From Novosphingobium pokkalii (GTDB lineage Bacteria > Pseudomonadota > Alphaproteobacteria > Sphingomonadales > Sphingomonadaceae), in NCBI RefSeq assembly GCF_014652855.1, contig NZ_BMZP01000004.1, forward strand, positions 247,235 to 311,234: DNA of 64,000 nt. The letters are read 5' to 3'. Below the pieces are notes generated by a model, which saw nothing but the letters and a program-made list of their open reading frames with translations, was not told the DNA's origin and did not search any database. Position 1 is the first letter of the stretch. Each line of letters begins with the position of its first letter. Shown here piece by piece: positions 1 to 10,113 of the stretch. A program made the translations under genes and the position numbers.

Positions 1-272
1 GACTTGTCCTGATCGTGGAAGCGGCGGACCGACAAGGCCAGGCCCGCCCAGAACCAGCCAACTGCCGCAATCATGGCCAGAAGCGTGAGCAGCAGCGTAA
101 CCGGATGCGACCACGGCAGCGCCCCGCCATCGCGCGGTGCGAAGGCAACGATCAGCCCCATGATCAATGCGATTTGCGCGATCAGCAGCACATGAAACAT
201 CCAGTATTCCAGCCGCCGCGAACGCCCGTTGAAATCCAGCATCCGTTTGTAGGGCAAAATCATCCACTGCAT
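1..272 (-). CDS. DUF805 family inner-membrane protein (3' end cut off by window edge)
   Basis: The first 90 residues of a DUF805 protein are visible on the minus strand. They show the family N-terminus (MQWMILPYKRMLDFNGRSRR, then LEYWMF), two hydrophobic segments at about residues 26-43 and 57-77, and the conserved LSVRRFHDQDK at the edge. DUF805 proteins (YhaH-like) are small polytopic membrane proteins of unknown role. The start at 272 is chosen because a run of six G lies at a proper distance upstream and the protein then begins like the family. An in-frame ATG at 278 directly abuts the G run and is less likely. The C-terminal part lies outside the window. Confidence 0.8.
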   Translation of the reverse strand, partial: MQWMILPYKRMLDFNGRSRRLEYWMFHVLLIAQIALIMGLIVAFAPRDGGALPWSHPVTLLLTLLAMIAAVGWFWAGLALSVRRFHDQDK

Positions 273-327
273 CTGCATCCCCCCGTTTCAGAGGACGCAG
301 ACAGCCAGAAAAATATCGAAAAGACAA

Positions 328-355
328 GAAAAAGGGGGCCGCAAAGCAGCCCCCT
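328..355 (-). terminator. Rho-independent terminator after the TonB-dependent receptor gene
   Basis: On the minus strand AGGGGGC (355-349) pairs with GCCCCCT (339-333) around a 9-nt loop and runs directly into TTTTT. It lies 25 bp downstream of the receptor stop codon. Confidence 0.8.
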
Positions 356-379
356 CAAGTCTTGCGCTTCGCGTCCGGG

Positions 380-3058
380 TTAGAAGCGATAACGCACCGA
401 TGCACCATAGGTGCGCGGCTGGTTGGTGTAACCCGAAATCCCCAGGGGCTGGGCCACCGAATCGAAAATCTTGGTCAAAGTGCGGTTGTCGGTCAGATTG
501 CGGCCCCACACCGTCAGGTCCGTGCGCGCCGCCAGGATCACGCCCAGCGCTGTGTTCACTTCGTTCACCCGCCGCTGGTATTGCGCCGAGGCGGCAATCG
601 CGGCGGCGGTGCCCAGGCTGAGGAAGCCGGGCAGTCCGTCTTCCATCGTCACCGGGCTTTCATGGTGGAAATCGGCGCGCACGAACAGGCGCGCAGAGCG
701 GCCCAGGCGATGCTCGTATTGCCCGGCCAGCGTGAACGACAGCGCCGGAATTCCCGCCGGGCGCCGACCGGAGAGATCGCCCACGGCCGACATCGCGAAA
801 TCCTGATAGAGCGGATCGAGCCAGGTGGCGCTGCCCGACAGCACCAGACCCGCTGCGGGTCGCAGCGCGGTTTCCAGTTCCACGCCGCGCACCCGCTCCT
901 TGCCGGCGTTGACCAGGGCGAACCCGGTGCCGGTGAAGAGGTTGGACTGGAACCCGCTGATCGTCTGCTGGAACACGGCCAGGTTGGCCGTGGCCAGGCC
1001 CCATTCGGCCTTGAGCCCGAGTTCGTAGACGGTGGTGCGCTCCGGCCCGGCAAAGCGCGTGGCATAAGTCTGGTTGACCTGCGCCAGCCCGGCAGCCTCC
1101 AGCGCGGCCTGGTCCGAGGCAAAGGGCCGGCTGTCGCGCGAGAGGTTGATCGAACTGGCCTTGAACCCGGTGGCATAGCTCAGATAGCCGCGCAGATGGG
1201 CGGTCATGGCCAGCATGGCACGGGCCGTCCAGGTCACGCGCTGGTCATGCGTGCGGCCCGGCTCCACTGCATTGGGCAGGTTCACATAGGCCGGAAACAG
1301 TTGCAGGCTGCGCAGCGGCGCCAGCGGATTGGCCGAAGGATTTTTGGCATTGGCCGCCGCGCGCCCGAGCACGGCGGCATAGCCCTGCGGATTGGCCTGG
1401 GCAAAGGCGGCAACGGCCGCGGCATCGCGCGGGTTGACGTCCTGCGCGCGCAGGCCGGCGGCGGTCAGCAACTGCTGGCGGAACGGGGCATAGGCGCGCC
1501 CGTCCAGATCGACCCCGGCAAAGACGTCGCTGCTTACACCGGCCATATCATAGCGCTTGGTATCGCTGGTGAACGCCGCCCCGCCGGTCAGCGTGACGCC
1601 ACCACCCAGCTTGAGATCGGCTTGAAAGTACGCGGAAAACGCCTCGTTGCGCAGGCGATAGCGTTCGTTGGAACCCTGCCCGCTGGCAAAGAAGCGCCCG
1701 GCATAGCGCGTGGGATCGCCTTCCAGGCTGCCCAGCACCTGCTCCAGTTGCGGCACGCTCAGCGCCCCGCCACTGGCCTCCTGCACCAGCAGGTTGGCAT
1801 AGGCGCGCATATCCTGGCCAAAGGCGATGGCGCTGCGCTGGTCCAGCGTCTCGTTGAAGTAATAGACGCCGCCCACCGCGTTGAACGGACCGGGCAGATC
1901 GGTCGCCACGCGCAGTTCTTCGGTGAAAGTCGAAAGCTTGAGATCCTGCGCATTGCGCGCCAGCATCTGGCCGCTGGAGAAATCCGAATCCTGGTTGGTG
2001 GCCGAGGTCAGCCGCCGCCAGGCCGAGATCGCGGTGATCTTGACGCGATCGAGCTTGTAATCGAGCTGCCCGGAAAAGCCGTAGTTGGCGATGCGGTTGG
2101 TCGAATCGAAATTCCACCAGGCCTGGTCAGCATAGATCGCATCGGGGGCGTTGACCTTGCCGCCCACGGCCAGCACTGCCTGCGTGGCGGCAGAGGGCTG
2201 CACGTTGACCGGCGCGCAGCACACCTCGTTGATCAAGCCGTAATCGCCGATCACGCGCAGCGACAGATCATCACCCGGCTGCCACAGCGCCTGGCCACGC
2301 ACGAACCAGCGGTTGCGCCCGTTGCTGCGATGCCCGGTGTCGGGATCGACGATGGTGCCATCGCGGCGGTTGCGCCCGGCAGCAAGGCTCACCGCCAGGG
2401 CATCGGTCACCGGGCCGGTGACCAGGCCCTTGAGCACCAGCGCGTTGTAATTGCCCCAGCTTGCCTCGAAATCGCCGCCGGGCTTGAACTGCGGCAGGCG
2501 GGTGATGATCGAGATCACCCCGGCCGAGGCGTTCTTGCCGAACAGCGTGGATTGCGGCCCGCGCAGCACTTCCACCTGGTCCACATCGGGCAAGTCGGCG
2601 ATCTGGGCCGCCGTGCGCGAGCGATAGACGCCATCGACGAAGACACCCACCGACGGCTCAATGCCGCTGTTGTTGGCCCCGTTGCCAAAGCCGCGGATGT
2701 AGATGTTGACGTTGGCCGGGCTCTGCAACTGCTGCATCGAGAGCGACGGCACCAGGCTGGTCAGATCTTTCAGATCGCGAATCTGCGCGCGGGCGATGGC
2801 CTGCCCGCTGGCCACGCTGACTGCAACGGGCACATCTTCCAGGCTGGCATCGCGCTTGGTTGCGGTGACGATGATTGCGTCGTCCTGCGCGCCGGTTGCC
2901 GCTGCCGCGCCATCCGCTGTCGCGACCAGGGCATGGGCCGATGGCGTACAGACAAAGCCGGGCGCCATCAGCGCCAGAGCCGACGCGGCCTTGCGCGCGG
3001 AACGCCGGTCCCGTCGCGGCGCCCCTACCGCCTCGTTCTGATTGCCGGAAATTCCCAT
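380..3058 (-). CDS. TonB-dependent outer-membrane receptor
   Basis: This 892-residue protein has an Arg-rich N-terminus and a hydrophobic export signal to about residue 43. A plug domain follows, containing the TonB-box-like DDAIIVTATKR, ISLxGFG-type NIYIRGFGNG, GVFVDGVYRS and QVEVLRGPQSTLFGKNAS. A long beta-barrel then ends in YGASVRYRF with the C-terminal Phe typical of outer-membrane barrels. It should import a ligand, such as an iron chelate, sugar or aromatic compound, using TonB energy. The plug is the large 'Fe-complex receptor' type that is greatly expanded in sphingomonads, and the sequence does not reveal the ligand. It appears monocistronic: a terminator follows and typA lies divergently. 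The chosen ATG is the only one in frame before the signal. Confidence 0.93.
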   Translation of the reverse strand: MGISGNQNEAVGAPRRDRRSARKAASALALMAPGFVCTPSAHALVATADGAAAATGAQDDAIIVTATKRDASLEDVPVAVSVASGQAIARAQIRDLKDLTSLVPSLSMQQLQSPANVNIYIRGFGNGANNSGIEPSVGVFVDGVYRSRTAAQIADLPDVDQVEVLRGPQSTLFGKNASAGVISIITRLPQFKPGGDFEASWGNYNALVLKGLVTGPVTDALAVSLAAGRNRRDGTIVDPDTGHRSNGRNRWFVRGQALWQPGDDLSLRVIGDYGLINEVCCAPVNVQPSAATQAVLAVGGKVNAPDAIYADQAWWNFDSTNRIANYGFSGQLDYKLDRVKITAISAWRRLTSATNQDSDFSSGQMLARNAQDLKLSTFTEELRVATDLPGPFNAVGGVYYFNETLDQRSAIAFGQDMRAYANLLVQEASGGALSVPQLEQVLGSLEGDPTRYAGRFFASGQGSNERYRLRNEAFSAYFQADLKLGGGVTLTGGAAFTSDTKRYDMAGVSSDVFAGVDLDGRAYAPFRQQLLTAAGLRAQDVNPRDAAAVAAFAQANPQGYAAVLGRAAANAKNPSANPLAPLRSLQLFPAYVNLPNAVEPGRTHDQRVTWTARAMLAMTAHLRGYLSYATGFKASSINLSRDSRPFASDQAALEAAGLAQVNQTYATRFAGPERTTVYELGLKAEWGLATANLAVFQQTISGFQSNLFTGTGFALVNAGKERVRGVELETALRPAAGLVLSGSATWLDPLYQDFAMSAVGDLSGRRPAGIPALSFTLAGQYEHRLGRSARLFVRADFHHESPVTMEDGLPGFLSLGTAAAIAASAQYQRRVNEVNTALGVILAARTDLTVWGRNLTDNRTLTKIFDSVAQPLGISGYTNQPRTYGASVRYRF

Positions 3059-3388
3059 GTCTTGCTGATATGCGCGCCCTTTGCCGGCCCGGCGCGCGAC
3101 ACCCCCCGTGCCTGCCCGCCGGGCCGTGTGCCCTAGCTAGCGCGGATATATTCGGCCATAAACCGCAATCCGCTCCTTTCTCGGGCATTTCCGCCCGATC
3201 CGGCGGTGATTTGACGGCACTGTGGCCGCAGCGCCACATCGCCGGGAACGGGTCTTTTGCCAGCCGCTCTTGTGGCAACGCACAATAACGAGTAAGCGCG
3301 CGCCCAAGTGCGGCCCGAACCGGGAAGACGGGATTTTCCCCAAACGGCTGCCGCAAGCCCATATCCCGGTTTCCGAAGAAAGCCTTTC
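3059..3388. other. Divergent intergenic region, receptor/typA
   Basis: This 330-bp region separates the divergent receptor and typA genes and must hold both promoters. I read both strands and saw no convincing gene, no strong palindrome and no obvious Fur box. A GAAGAAAG purine stretch at about 3375-3382 is the likely typA ribosome-binding site. Confidence 0.5.
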
Positions 3389-5230
<1,842 letters not shown>

Positions 5231-5264
5231 TTTTCCTCGCCTTGCAAGGGCGATGACCAACGAC

Positions 5265-5301
5265 AAAAGGGGCGCTCTGGCAACGGGGCGCCTTTTTTTT
5301 T
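5265..5301 (+). terminator. Rho-independent terminator after typA
   Basis: AAAAGGGGCGC (5265-5275) pairs with GCGCCTTTTTT (5288-5298), with two G-U pairs and a 12-nt loop. It is followed by an uninterrupted T tract (T5293-T5301). It lies 35 bp after the typA stop. Confidence 0.85.
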
Positions 5302-5428
5302 CGTGCCGGCAAGAGCCTGAACAAAGGTTTCATCGGCGGTTCAGCGCATGTTGCATAAGGTTTCTCTCAACAAGGCCCGCTGTGAGCATGAGGCTCTTTT
5401 GGACAGAACGGCGGGTTGGAGACGAGCC

Positions 5429-5806
5429 ATGAAGCTGATGAGCAAGGTTCTGCTGGCGGGCGCCCTGGGCGCCACCGTTATGGCCACTGCCGCCCCGGCA
5501 GAGGCCCATGGCTGGCATCGCGGTGGCGATGGTGCCGGTCTGGCGATCGGCGCGGGTATCCTCGGCCTCGCCGTGGGTGCCGCGATCGCCTCGGACCATC
5601 CGCACCGTGGGTACGTGGTGGAAGAACGCTATGCCCCGCCGCCCCCGCCGCCGACCTACTATTATGAAGGTCCGGCCTATTACGGCGGTTATTACGCACC
5701 CCCGCCGCCCCCGCCTCGCACTTACGTCTATCGCGAAGTCTATCGCAGCGGCCCCAGCTATTACGGCTATGGCTACGGCTACAACCGCTGGCATCGCGGC
5801 TGGTAA
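5429..5806 (+). CDS. Exported Gly/Tyr/Pro-rich small protein
   Basis: This 125-residue protein has a signal peptide of about 26 residues (MKLMSKVLLAGALGATVMAT, cleaved after PAEA). A glycine-zipper-like segment, LAIGAGILGLAVGAAIASD, follows. Two blocks of six or seven prolines (APPPPPPTYYYE and APPPPPPRTYVY) sit in a Tyr/Gly-rich tail ending in YGYGYGYNRWHRGW. The start at 5429 has a good GGAGA site six bases upstream; an upstream in-frame start exists without one. Similar small proteins are common in sphingomonads, usually annotated hypothetical. A surface or periplasmic structural role is inference from composition only. It stands alone between the typA terminator and a glycosyltransferase. 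Confidence 0.75.
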   Translation: MKLMSKVLLAGALGATVMATAAPAEAHGWHRGGDGAGLAIGAGILGLAVGAAIASDHPHRGYVVEERYAPPPPPPTYYYEGPAYYGGYYAPPPPPPRTYVYREVYRSGPSYYGYGYGYNRWHRGW

Positions 5807-5920
5807 TTCCGGCTTCCATCCTGATCGGCGCGCCCGTCGGAACCTGTCCGGCGGGCGCGTTCTCTTGTGCGGCTGGGGCCATTTGCAGCGGGCCTCTCGC
5901 CATCCTGTCCTGCGCCCGCT

Positions 5921-7147
5921 ATGGCGCGCGCCATGACGAGTTCCCCATCCGTGCCCCAGACTGTTCCCGATCTTGCCGCCATGGCCGCCAGCGGCCGGCT
6001 CGATGGCCTGCGCATTGCCCTGTTCAGCGGCAACTACAACTATGTGCGCGACGGCGCCAACCAGGCGCTCAACAGGCTGGTCGGCTATCTCCTGCGCCAG
6101 GGCGCCCAGGTGCGCGTCTATTCGCCCAAGGTGGAAACGCCCGCGTTCGAGCCAACCGGCACGCTGATCGGCATTCCCGCGCTGGCCGTGCCGGGGCGCG
6201 GGGAATATCGCGTGCCGATCGCGCTGTCGCCGCGCGTGCGCCGCGATCTGGCCGCGTTCGACCCCCACGTGGTGCACGTCTCCTCGCCCGACGTGGCCGC
6301 CCATCGCGTCGTGACCTGGGCGCGGCGGCGCCGGCTGCCGGTGCTGGCCTCGGTCCACACCCGGTTCGAGACCTATTTCCGCTATTACAACATGGCCTGG
6401 CTGGAGCCGGTGATCGAAGCCATGTTGCGCCGCTTCTATCGCCGCTGCGACGCGCTGGTGGCGCCGTCTGAATCGATGGCCCAGGTGCTGCGCGAACAGC
6501 GCATGAACTATGACATCGGCATCTGGTCGCGCGGCGTGGACCGCGAGATCTTCACGCCCGAGCGCCGTAGCCTGGAATGGCGCCGCTCGCTGGGCCTGGC
6601 CGACGATGACGTGGTGATCGGCATTTTCAGCCGGCTGGTGATGGAAAAGGGCCTGGACGTCTTTTCCGACGCGATCGACGAGCTGAAAAGCAAGGGCGCC
6701 AAGTTCCGCGTGCTGGTGATCGGCGAAGGCCCGGCGCGCGAATGGCTGGAAACCCGCTTGCCCGACGCGGTCTTTGCCGGGTTCCTCTCGGGTGCGGACC
6801 TGGGCAAGGGCGTGGCCAGCATGGACGTGCTGTTCTTCCCTTCGGTGACCGAGACGTTCGGCAACGTCACGCTGGAGGCGATGGCCTGTGGCCTGCCCGT
6901 GGTCGCCTCGGCCGCTACCGGCAGCCAAAGCCTGGTGGACGATCACGTCTCGGGCCGCCTGATCACGCCGGGCGCGGTGCACCAGTTCGCCGAAGCGCTG
7001 CGCGCCTATGTGGAAAATCCGGACCTGCGCGCCCAGCATGGCGCGGCGGGCGAACGCCGTGCCCAGGAATTCAGTTGGGACCGGATCAACCAGGCCGTAG
7101 CTGATACCTATGTGCGGCTGGTGCGGCAGAAGCGCACGCGGCGGTAA
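5921..7147 (+). CDS. GT4-family glycosyltransferase (GT-B fold)
   Basis: This is a glycosyltransferase of about 408 residues. The N-terminal Rossmann half begins LRIALFSGNYNYVRDGANQA and is followed by a Glyco_transf_4 domain. The C-terminal GT1-type half carries VIGIFSRLVMEKGLDVF (sugar-nucleotide loop), VLVIGEGPARE and the EX7E signature in SVTETFGNVTLEAMACGLPVV. It resembles GDP-mannose or UDP-sugar dependent transferases of the MgtA/SQD2 type that modify glycolipids, so a membrane glycolipid product is plausible. Start choice is uncertain: ATGs at 5921 and 5933 are both possible and neither has a clear ribosome-binding site. The convergent neighbour is a polytopic membrane protein 12 bp away. 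Confidence 0.88.
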   Translation: MARAMTSSPSVPQTVPDLAAMAASGRLDGLRIALFSGNYNYVRDGANQALNRLVGYLLRQGAQVRVYSPKVETPAFEPTGTLIGIPALAVPGRGEYRVPIALSPRVRRDLAAFDPHVVHVSSPDVAAHRVVTWARRRRLPVLASVHTRFETYFRYYNMAWLEPVIEAMLRRFYRRCDALVAPSESMAQVLREQRMNYDIGIWSRGVDREIFTPERRSLEWRRSLGLADDDVVIGIFSRLVMEKGLDVFSDAIDELKSKGAKFRVLVIGEGPAREWLETRLPDAVFAGFLSGADLGKGVASMDVLFFPSVTETFGNVTLEAMACGLPVVASAATGSQSLVDDHVSGRLITPGAVHQFAEALRAYVENPDLRAQHGAAGERRAQEFSWDRINQAVADTYVRLVRQKRTRR

Positions 7148-7159
7148 TCCCCCGGCCGG

Positions 7160-8797
7160 TCAGCGGACGATGCGGTAGAGCACGCTGCCCGGCGTGCGCC
7201 GCACCGCCACCGCACCAGCCACCGGGCGCACCCGATCGGTATCGATGATCCACACGTAATCGAACGCCGCGCGCGGCAGCTCGGCCAGGCGCCGGCTGAT
7301 CGTGTTGGGCTTGTCGCAGCCATCCAGCTTGGCGAATTCGGAATCGTCGGTAGCAAAGGAACCGGCAAGCGGCGCATGCACCTGCAACAAGTGCCCGCCG
7401 GGCACCATCCACTGCTCGTTGGAAAAGGCGTGGCGGCGGGCGATGGCATAGCCGCCCAGGTGCGTGCGCCGCTCCCGCCGCCATGGCAGGATCGAGACGG
7501 TGCAGGTCTCCACCACCAGCGAAGCAACGCGGCTGCCGCGCGGGACGGTATCGAGCGCGGCAAGATCGGCCGCCATTGCCTGACCGGCCAGCCACAGGCT
7601 GAGCGAGTTGCCCAGCAGTCGGGCGATCGCGAAACCTAAGCCGAGCCCGGCTAGCCCGCTCCAGGACAGCCACCCCTTACCTGCATAGCGCGGCGTTGCT
7701 GCCACCAGCGCCACGATCAGCACGAACGGCACCAGGCGCATGTCCACAAGGCTGGCGCCGATCAAGGTGGCCGGCAGCAAGACGTAAGCCACGGCGAGAA
7801 CGCCGCAGCCCCACCACAGGCCCAAGGACCGGGCGCATTGCTCGCCACGCCGCAGGCTCCACCAGACCAGGCCCAGCAGCAACAGCGCGCCGGCCACGTC
7901 CCACACCAGCCAGCGATCGCGCAGCGGCATCAGCAGGTAGGTGATCTTGAGCGCCGGATTGAAGAAATCCTCGGTCGGCCCGTGGCCGCTGGCCGGCAGC
8001 GGCCAGACGATGCGCAAGACTTGCGGCGCCACCAGGCAACTGGTGGCCAGGCCGGCACGCAAGCCTGCCCACAACAGCGCGCGTAACCCGCCCGCGGCCC
8101 AATCGCGGGGACTCCAGCGATGCGCCAGTTCGTCCATGCCGGCAAACACGCCAAGCAGCACCCAAGCCACCAAATGGCACACCCACAACGCGCATGAGAG
8201 CGGGACGAACACAACCCAGCGCGCGGCGATCCACCCGCGTCGGCCCATGCAAATCCACAGCGCGAGCGCCAGCGTCGCCAGGGCCTGGCCCAGCGCAAAA
8301 TTGAGAAAACCGAACTGGACCGGATAGCAATAGGCGAGCGGCAGCGCGAACAGCGCCAGCGGCGTGATCCTCCCCTGCACGCTGCGCGCCAGGCACAGGA
8401 TGCCCAGCACCTGCAACACGGGAATACCCACGGTGACCGCGCGCAGCGCCGGCTCCAGCCCGAGCAGCGGCGCCAGGCCCTCCATCAGGATATCGACCCC
8501 CAGGTTGGGAATCAGGTTCCAGTGAAAGCTGTACCAGCGGGCCAGATCGGCCGAGCGGCCATGATCGACCTGCACGGCATAGTGCCCGAGGTGACCGCCC
8601 AGATCGGTCAGCGGCGCCACCGGGGGCAAGACCAGCGGCAGCGCCGCCAAGAGCATCGCCACCAGCCACAGCCATGGCGATTGCAGCCAGCGCGGTTCGC
8701 TTGACGGGGGAAGACTGGGCACCGCTGCCTTGGCCGCGTGCAACCGGGCAATCGTTTCGTCGGGCACGGGCGTTACTGGCAGATCACGTAATTTCAA
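7160..8797 (-). CDS. Polytopic membrane protein, possibly GT-C type
   Basis: A protein of about 545 residues has a soluble Pro-rich N-terminus (about 38 residues), roughly 10-12 hydrophobic segments and a soluble C-terminal tail with FDYVWIIDTDRVRP. The first membrane helix is followed by a loop with DLGGHLGHYAVQ and a WYSFHWN motif, an arrangement reminiscent of GT-C glycosyltransferases, where acidic and His residues sit in the first external loop. I do not recognise a named family. The longest reading begins with TTG at 8797; a GTG ten codons in is an alternative, and neither has a clear ribosome-binding site. It faces the GT4 gene tail to tail, so a shared glycan pathway is possible but unproven. 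Confidence 0.7.
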   Translation of the reverse strand: MKLRDLPVTPVPDETIARLHAAKAAVPSLPPSSEPRWLQSPWLWLVAMLLAALPLVLPPVAPLTDLGGHLGHYAVQVDHGRSADLARWYSFHWNLIPNLGVDILMEGLAPLLGLEPALRAVTVGIPVLQVLGILCLARSVQGRITPLALFALPLAYCYPVQFGFLNFALGQALATLALALWICMGRRGWIAARWVVFVPLSCALWVCHLVAWVLLGVFAGMDELAHRWSPRDWAAGGLRALLWAGLRAGLATSCLVAPQVLRIVWPLPASGHGPTEDFFNPALKITYLLMPLRDRWLVWDVAGALLLLGLVWWSLRRGEQCARSLGLWWGCGVLAVAYVLLPATLIGASLVDMRLVPFVLIVALVAATPRYAGKGWLSWSGLAGLGLGFAIARLLGNSLSLWLAGQAMAADLAALDTVPRGSRVASLVVETCTVSILPWRRERRTHLGGYAIARRHAFSNEQWMVPGGHLLQVHAPLAGSFATDDSEFAKLDGCDKPNTISRRLAELPRAAFDYVWIIDTDRVRPVAGAVAVRRTPGSVLYRIVR

Positions 8798-9266
8798 GTG
8801 ATCGCGGCTTAATCGGGCACAGAGTCTCTGGCAATTGCAAATCGTGTCGCAGGACGAGATGGCCCCTCTGTACGGCCGGGGTCGGTCAAGGATCGCCGAT
8901 GGTGCGCTCGCCTGCGAGGGGGCTTCGACAAGCTCAGCCCGAACGGAATAAAGATAAGGATTGACCCCACCTCCGTTCGGCCCGAGCTTGTCGGAGGGCG
9001 CTGGCCCCGCCCATCGGCATTCCGGTTAAGACCTACCCCACCTCCGTTCGGCCTGAGCCTGTCGAAGGCCGCTAGCACCGCCCACCGGCATTCCGTTGAA
9101 GACCTACCCCACCGCCGCCTGGCCTGAGCCTGTCGAAGGCCGCTAGCCCCGCCCATCGGCATTCCGTTGAAGACCTACCCCACCCCCGTTCGGCCTGAGC
9201 TTGTCGAAGGCCGCTGGCGCTGCCGTCGCCGGCCGGGAGACAAGGCCCCCGGCCAGCGCCGCCCCG
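8798..9266. other. Gene-free repeat region
   Basis: This 469-bp stretch carries no convincing gene. Short open frames across it only translate the repeats, giving the FGLSLSKP string typical of this palindrome. It holds one inverted repeat copy (8924-8947) and four direct copies of a 71-bp unit. Confidence 0.7.
8965..9220 (+). repeat. 71-bp tandem repeat carrying a GLSLSKP-type palindrome (about 3.6 copies)
   Basis: Copies begin at 8965, 9036, 9107 and 9178, exactly 71 bp apart. Each has CCCCAC, a CCGTTCGGCCTGAGCCTGTC-type core, a GAAGGCCGCTAGC stretch, and CCCATCGGCATTCCG then AAGACCTA. The last copy stops after the core. An inverted copy of the core (TTCGACAAGCTCAGCCCGAA) lies at 8924-8947, so transcripts could fold into a hairpin. 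The core is a widespread intergenic repeat in alpha- and betaproteobacteria. Amplification together with a 45-bp flank into a clean tandem array is less usual. Confidence 0.9.
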
Positions 9267-10001
9267 TCAAAGCCGCTCGATCTTCCGCGCCGCCTCGTCG
9301 AGGATATCGGCCACGGCCAGCGCCGTTGCGTTGTCGAATTCGCCAGCGGTCACGCGCTGGCGCAGGGCCAGGGCGAGATTGGCAAAGGCGCGGCGCACCG
9401 GTGGGCTGGCTTCGCGTTCACCGGCCTGGGCCAGGCTGGTCAGCCGCGCGACGATCACCTTGAGCTCGTCGGTCTTGCCGGCCAGTTCGGTGCGGCCCGC
9501 CTCGGTCACGGCAAAGGCCTTGCGCGTGCCTTCGCCGGCTGCCTCGGCAATCAGGCCTTCGTCCACCAGCAGCGCCAGGGTGGGATAGACCACGCCCGGG
9601 CTGGGGGCATATTGCCCGCCGGTCAGGTCTTCCACGGCCTTGATCAGTTCATAGCCGTGGCGATCCTGTTCGGCCACCAGGCTCAGCAGCAGGAGGCGCA
9701 ATTCGCCCGTGGCGAACATGCGGCCCCGGCCGCCGCCGCCGCGACCACCCCGGCCGCCGAAGCGCCCGCCGCCTCTGCCCCCGCCGAAGGGACCGCCGCC
9801 GAAGGGGCCACCCCCACCGAAAGGACCGCCACCAAAGCCGCCATCATCCTCGTCAAAGCGGCCGGCAAAGCGCGCCGCGACATGGGCGGCAAAGCGGTCT
9901 CCGAACTTTCCGCCGCCACAGCGGCCACGGCGCTCGCCGCGTTCGTCGCCGTGAAATCGGCCAAACATGCCCCGTTCGGGGCGGTTGCTGTCAAATCGCA
10001 T
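9267..10001 (-). CDS. PadR-family transcriptional regulator with glycine-rich N-terminus
   Basis: This 244-residue protein has a PadR winged-helix domain in its second half: GELRLLLLSLVAEQDRHGYE, then IKAVEDLTGGQYAPSPGVVY, PTLALLVDEGLI and RKAFAVTEAGR. A C-terminal helical dimer region follows. Residues 1-95 are low complexity, with an Arg/His/Asp-rich part and then repeats of FGGGPFGGG and RGGRGGGG. The start at 10001 follows GGAAT and sits just downstream of a perfect palindrome, which suggests autorepression as in other PadR proteins. Glycine-rich heads are known in alphaproteobacterial PadR proteins, but their role is unclear. No efflux partner lies next to it; the divergent neighbour is rarA. 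Confidence 0.9.
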   Translation of the reverse strand: MRFDSNRPERGMFGRFHGDERGERRGRCGGGKFGDRFAAHVAARFAGRFDEDDGGFGGGPFGGGGPFGGGPFGGGRGGGRFGGRGGRGGGGRGRMFATGELRLLLLSLVAEQDRHGYELIKAVEDLTGGQYAPSPGVVYPTLALLVDEGLIAEAAGEGTRKAFAVTEAGRTELAGKTDELKVIVARLTSLAQAGEREASPPVRRAFANLALALRQRVTAGEFDNATALAVADILDEAARKIERL

Positions 10002-10027
10002 CGATATTCCTTTCATCACGATGCAGC

Positions 10028-10041
10028 TAAGATATATCTTA
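10028..10041. promoter_or_regulatory. Perfect palindrome TAAGATATATCTTA, probable PadR operator
   Basis: This 14-bp perfect palindrome lies 27 bp upstream of the padR start and 73 bp upstream of rarA. It stands out as AT-rich in GC-rich surroundings. AAGATATATCTT-like sites are typical of PadR regulators, so autoregulation is the likely function (inference). Confidence 0.75.
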
Positions 10042-10113
10042 AATGCATCTCCACAAGCCCCGCTGCAAAATTTTTCGAGAAATTTTCGCCCCGGCTCTCT
10101 ATCTCGGTTGGCG

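Noticed and set aside
362..3136. A 924-codon open frame on the plus strand opposite the TonB-dependent receptor
   Set aside because: It is antisense to a clear receptor gene; its Arg/Gly/His-rich translation has no recognisable domain and is a by-product of GC3 bias.
8809..9162. A 117-codon minus-strand frame with FGLSLSKP
   Set aside because: This string is the familiar translation of the palindromic repeat, not a protein.
8924..9220. CRISPR array
   Set aside because: Units are 71 bp throughout with no distinct variable spacers and no cas genes; it is a plain tandem repeat.
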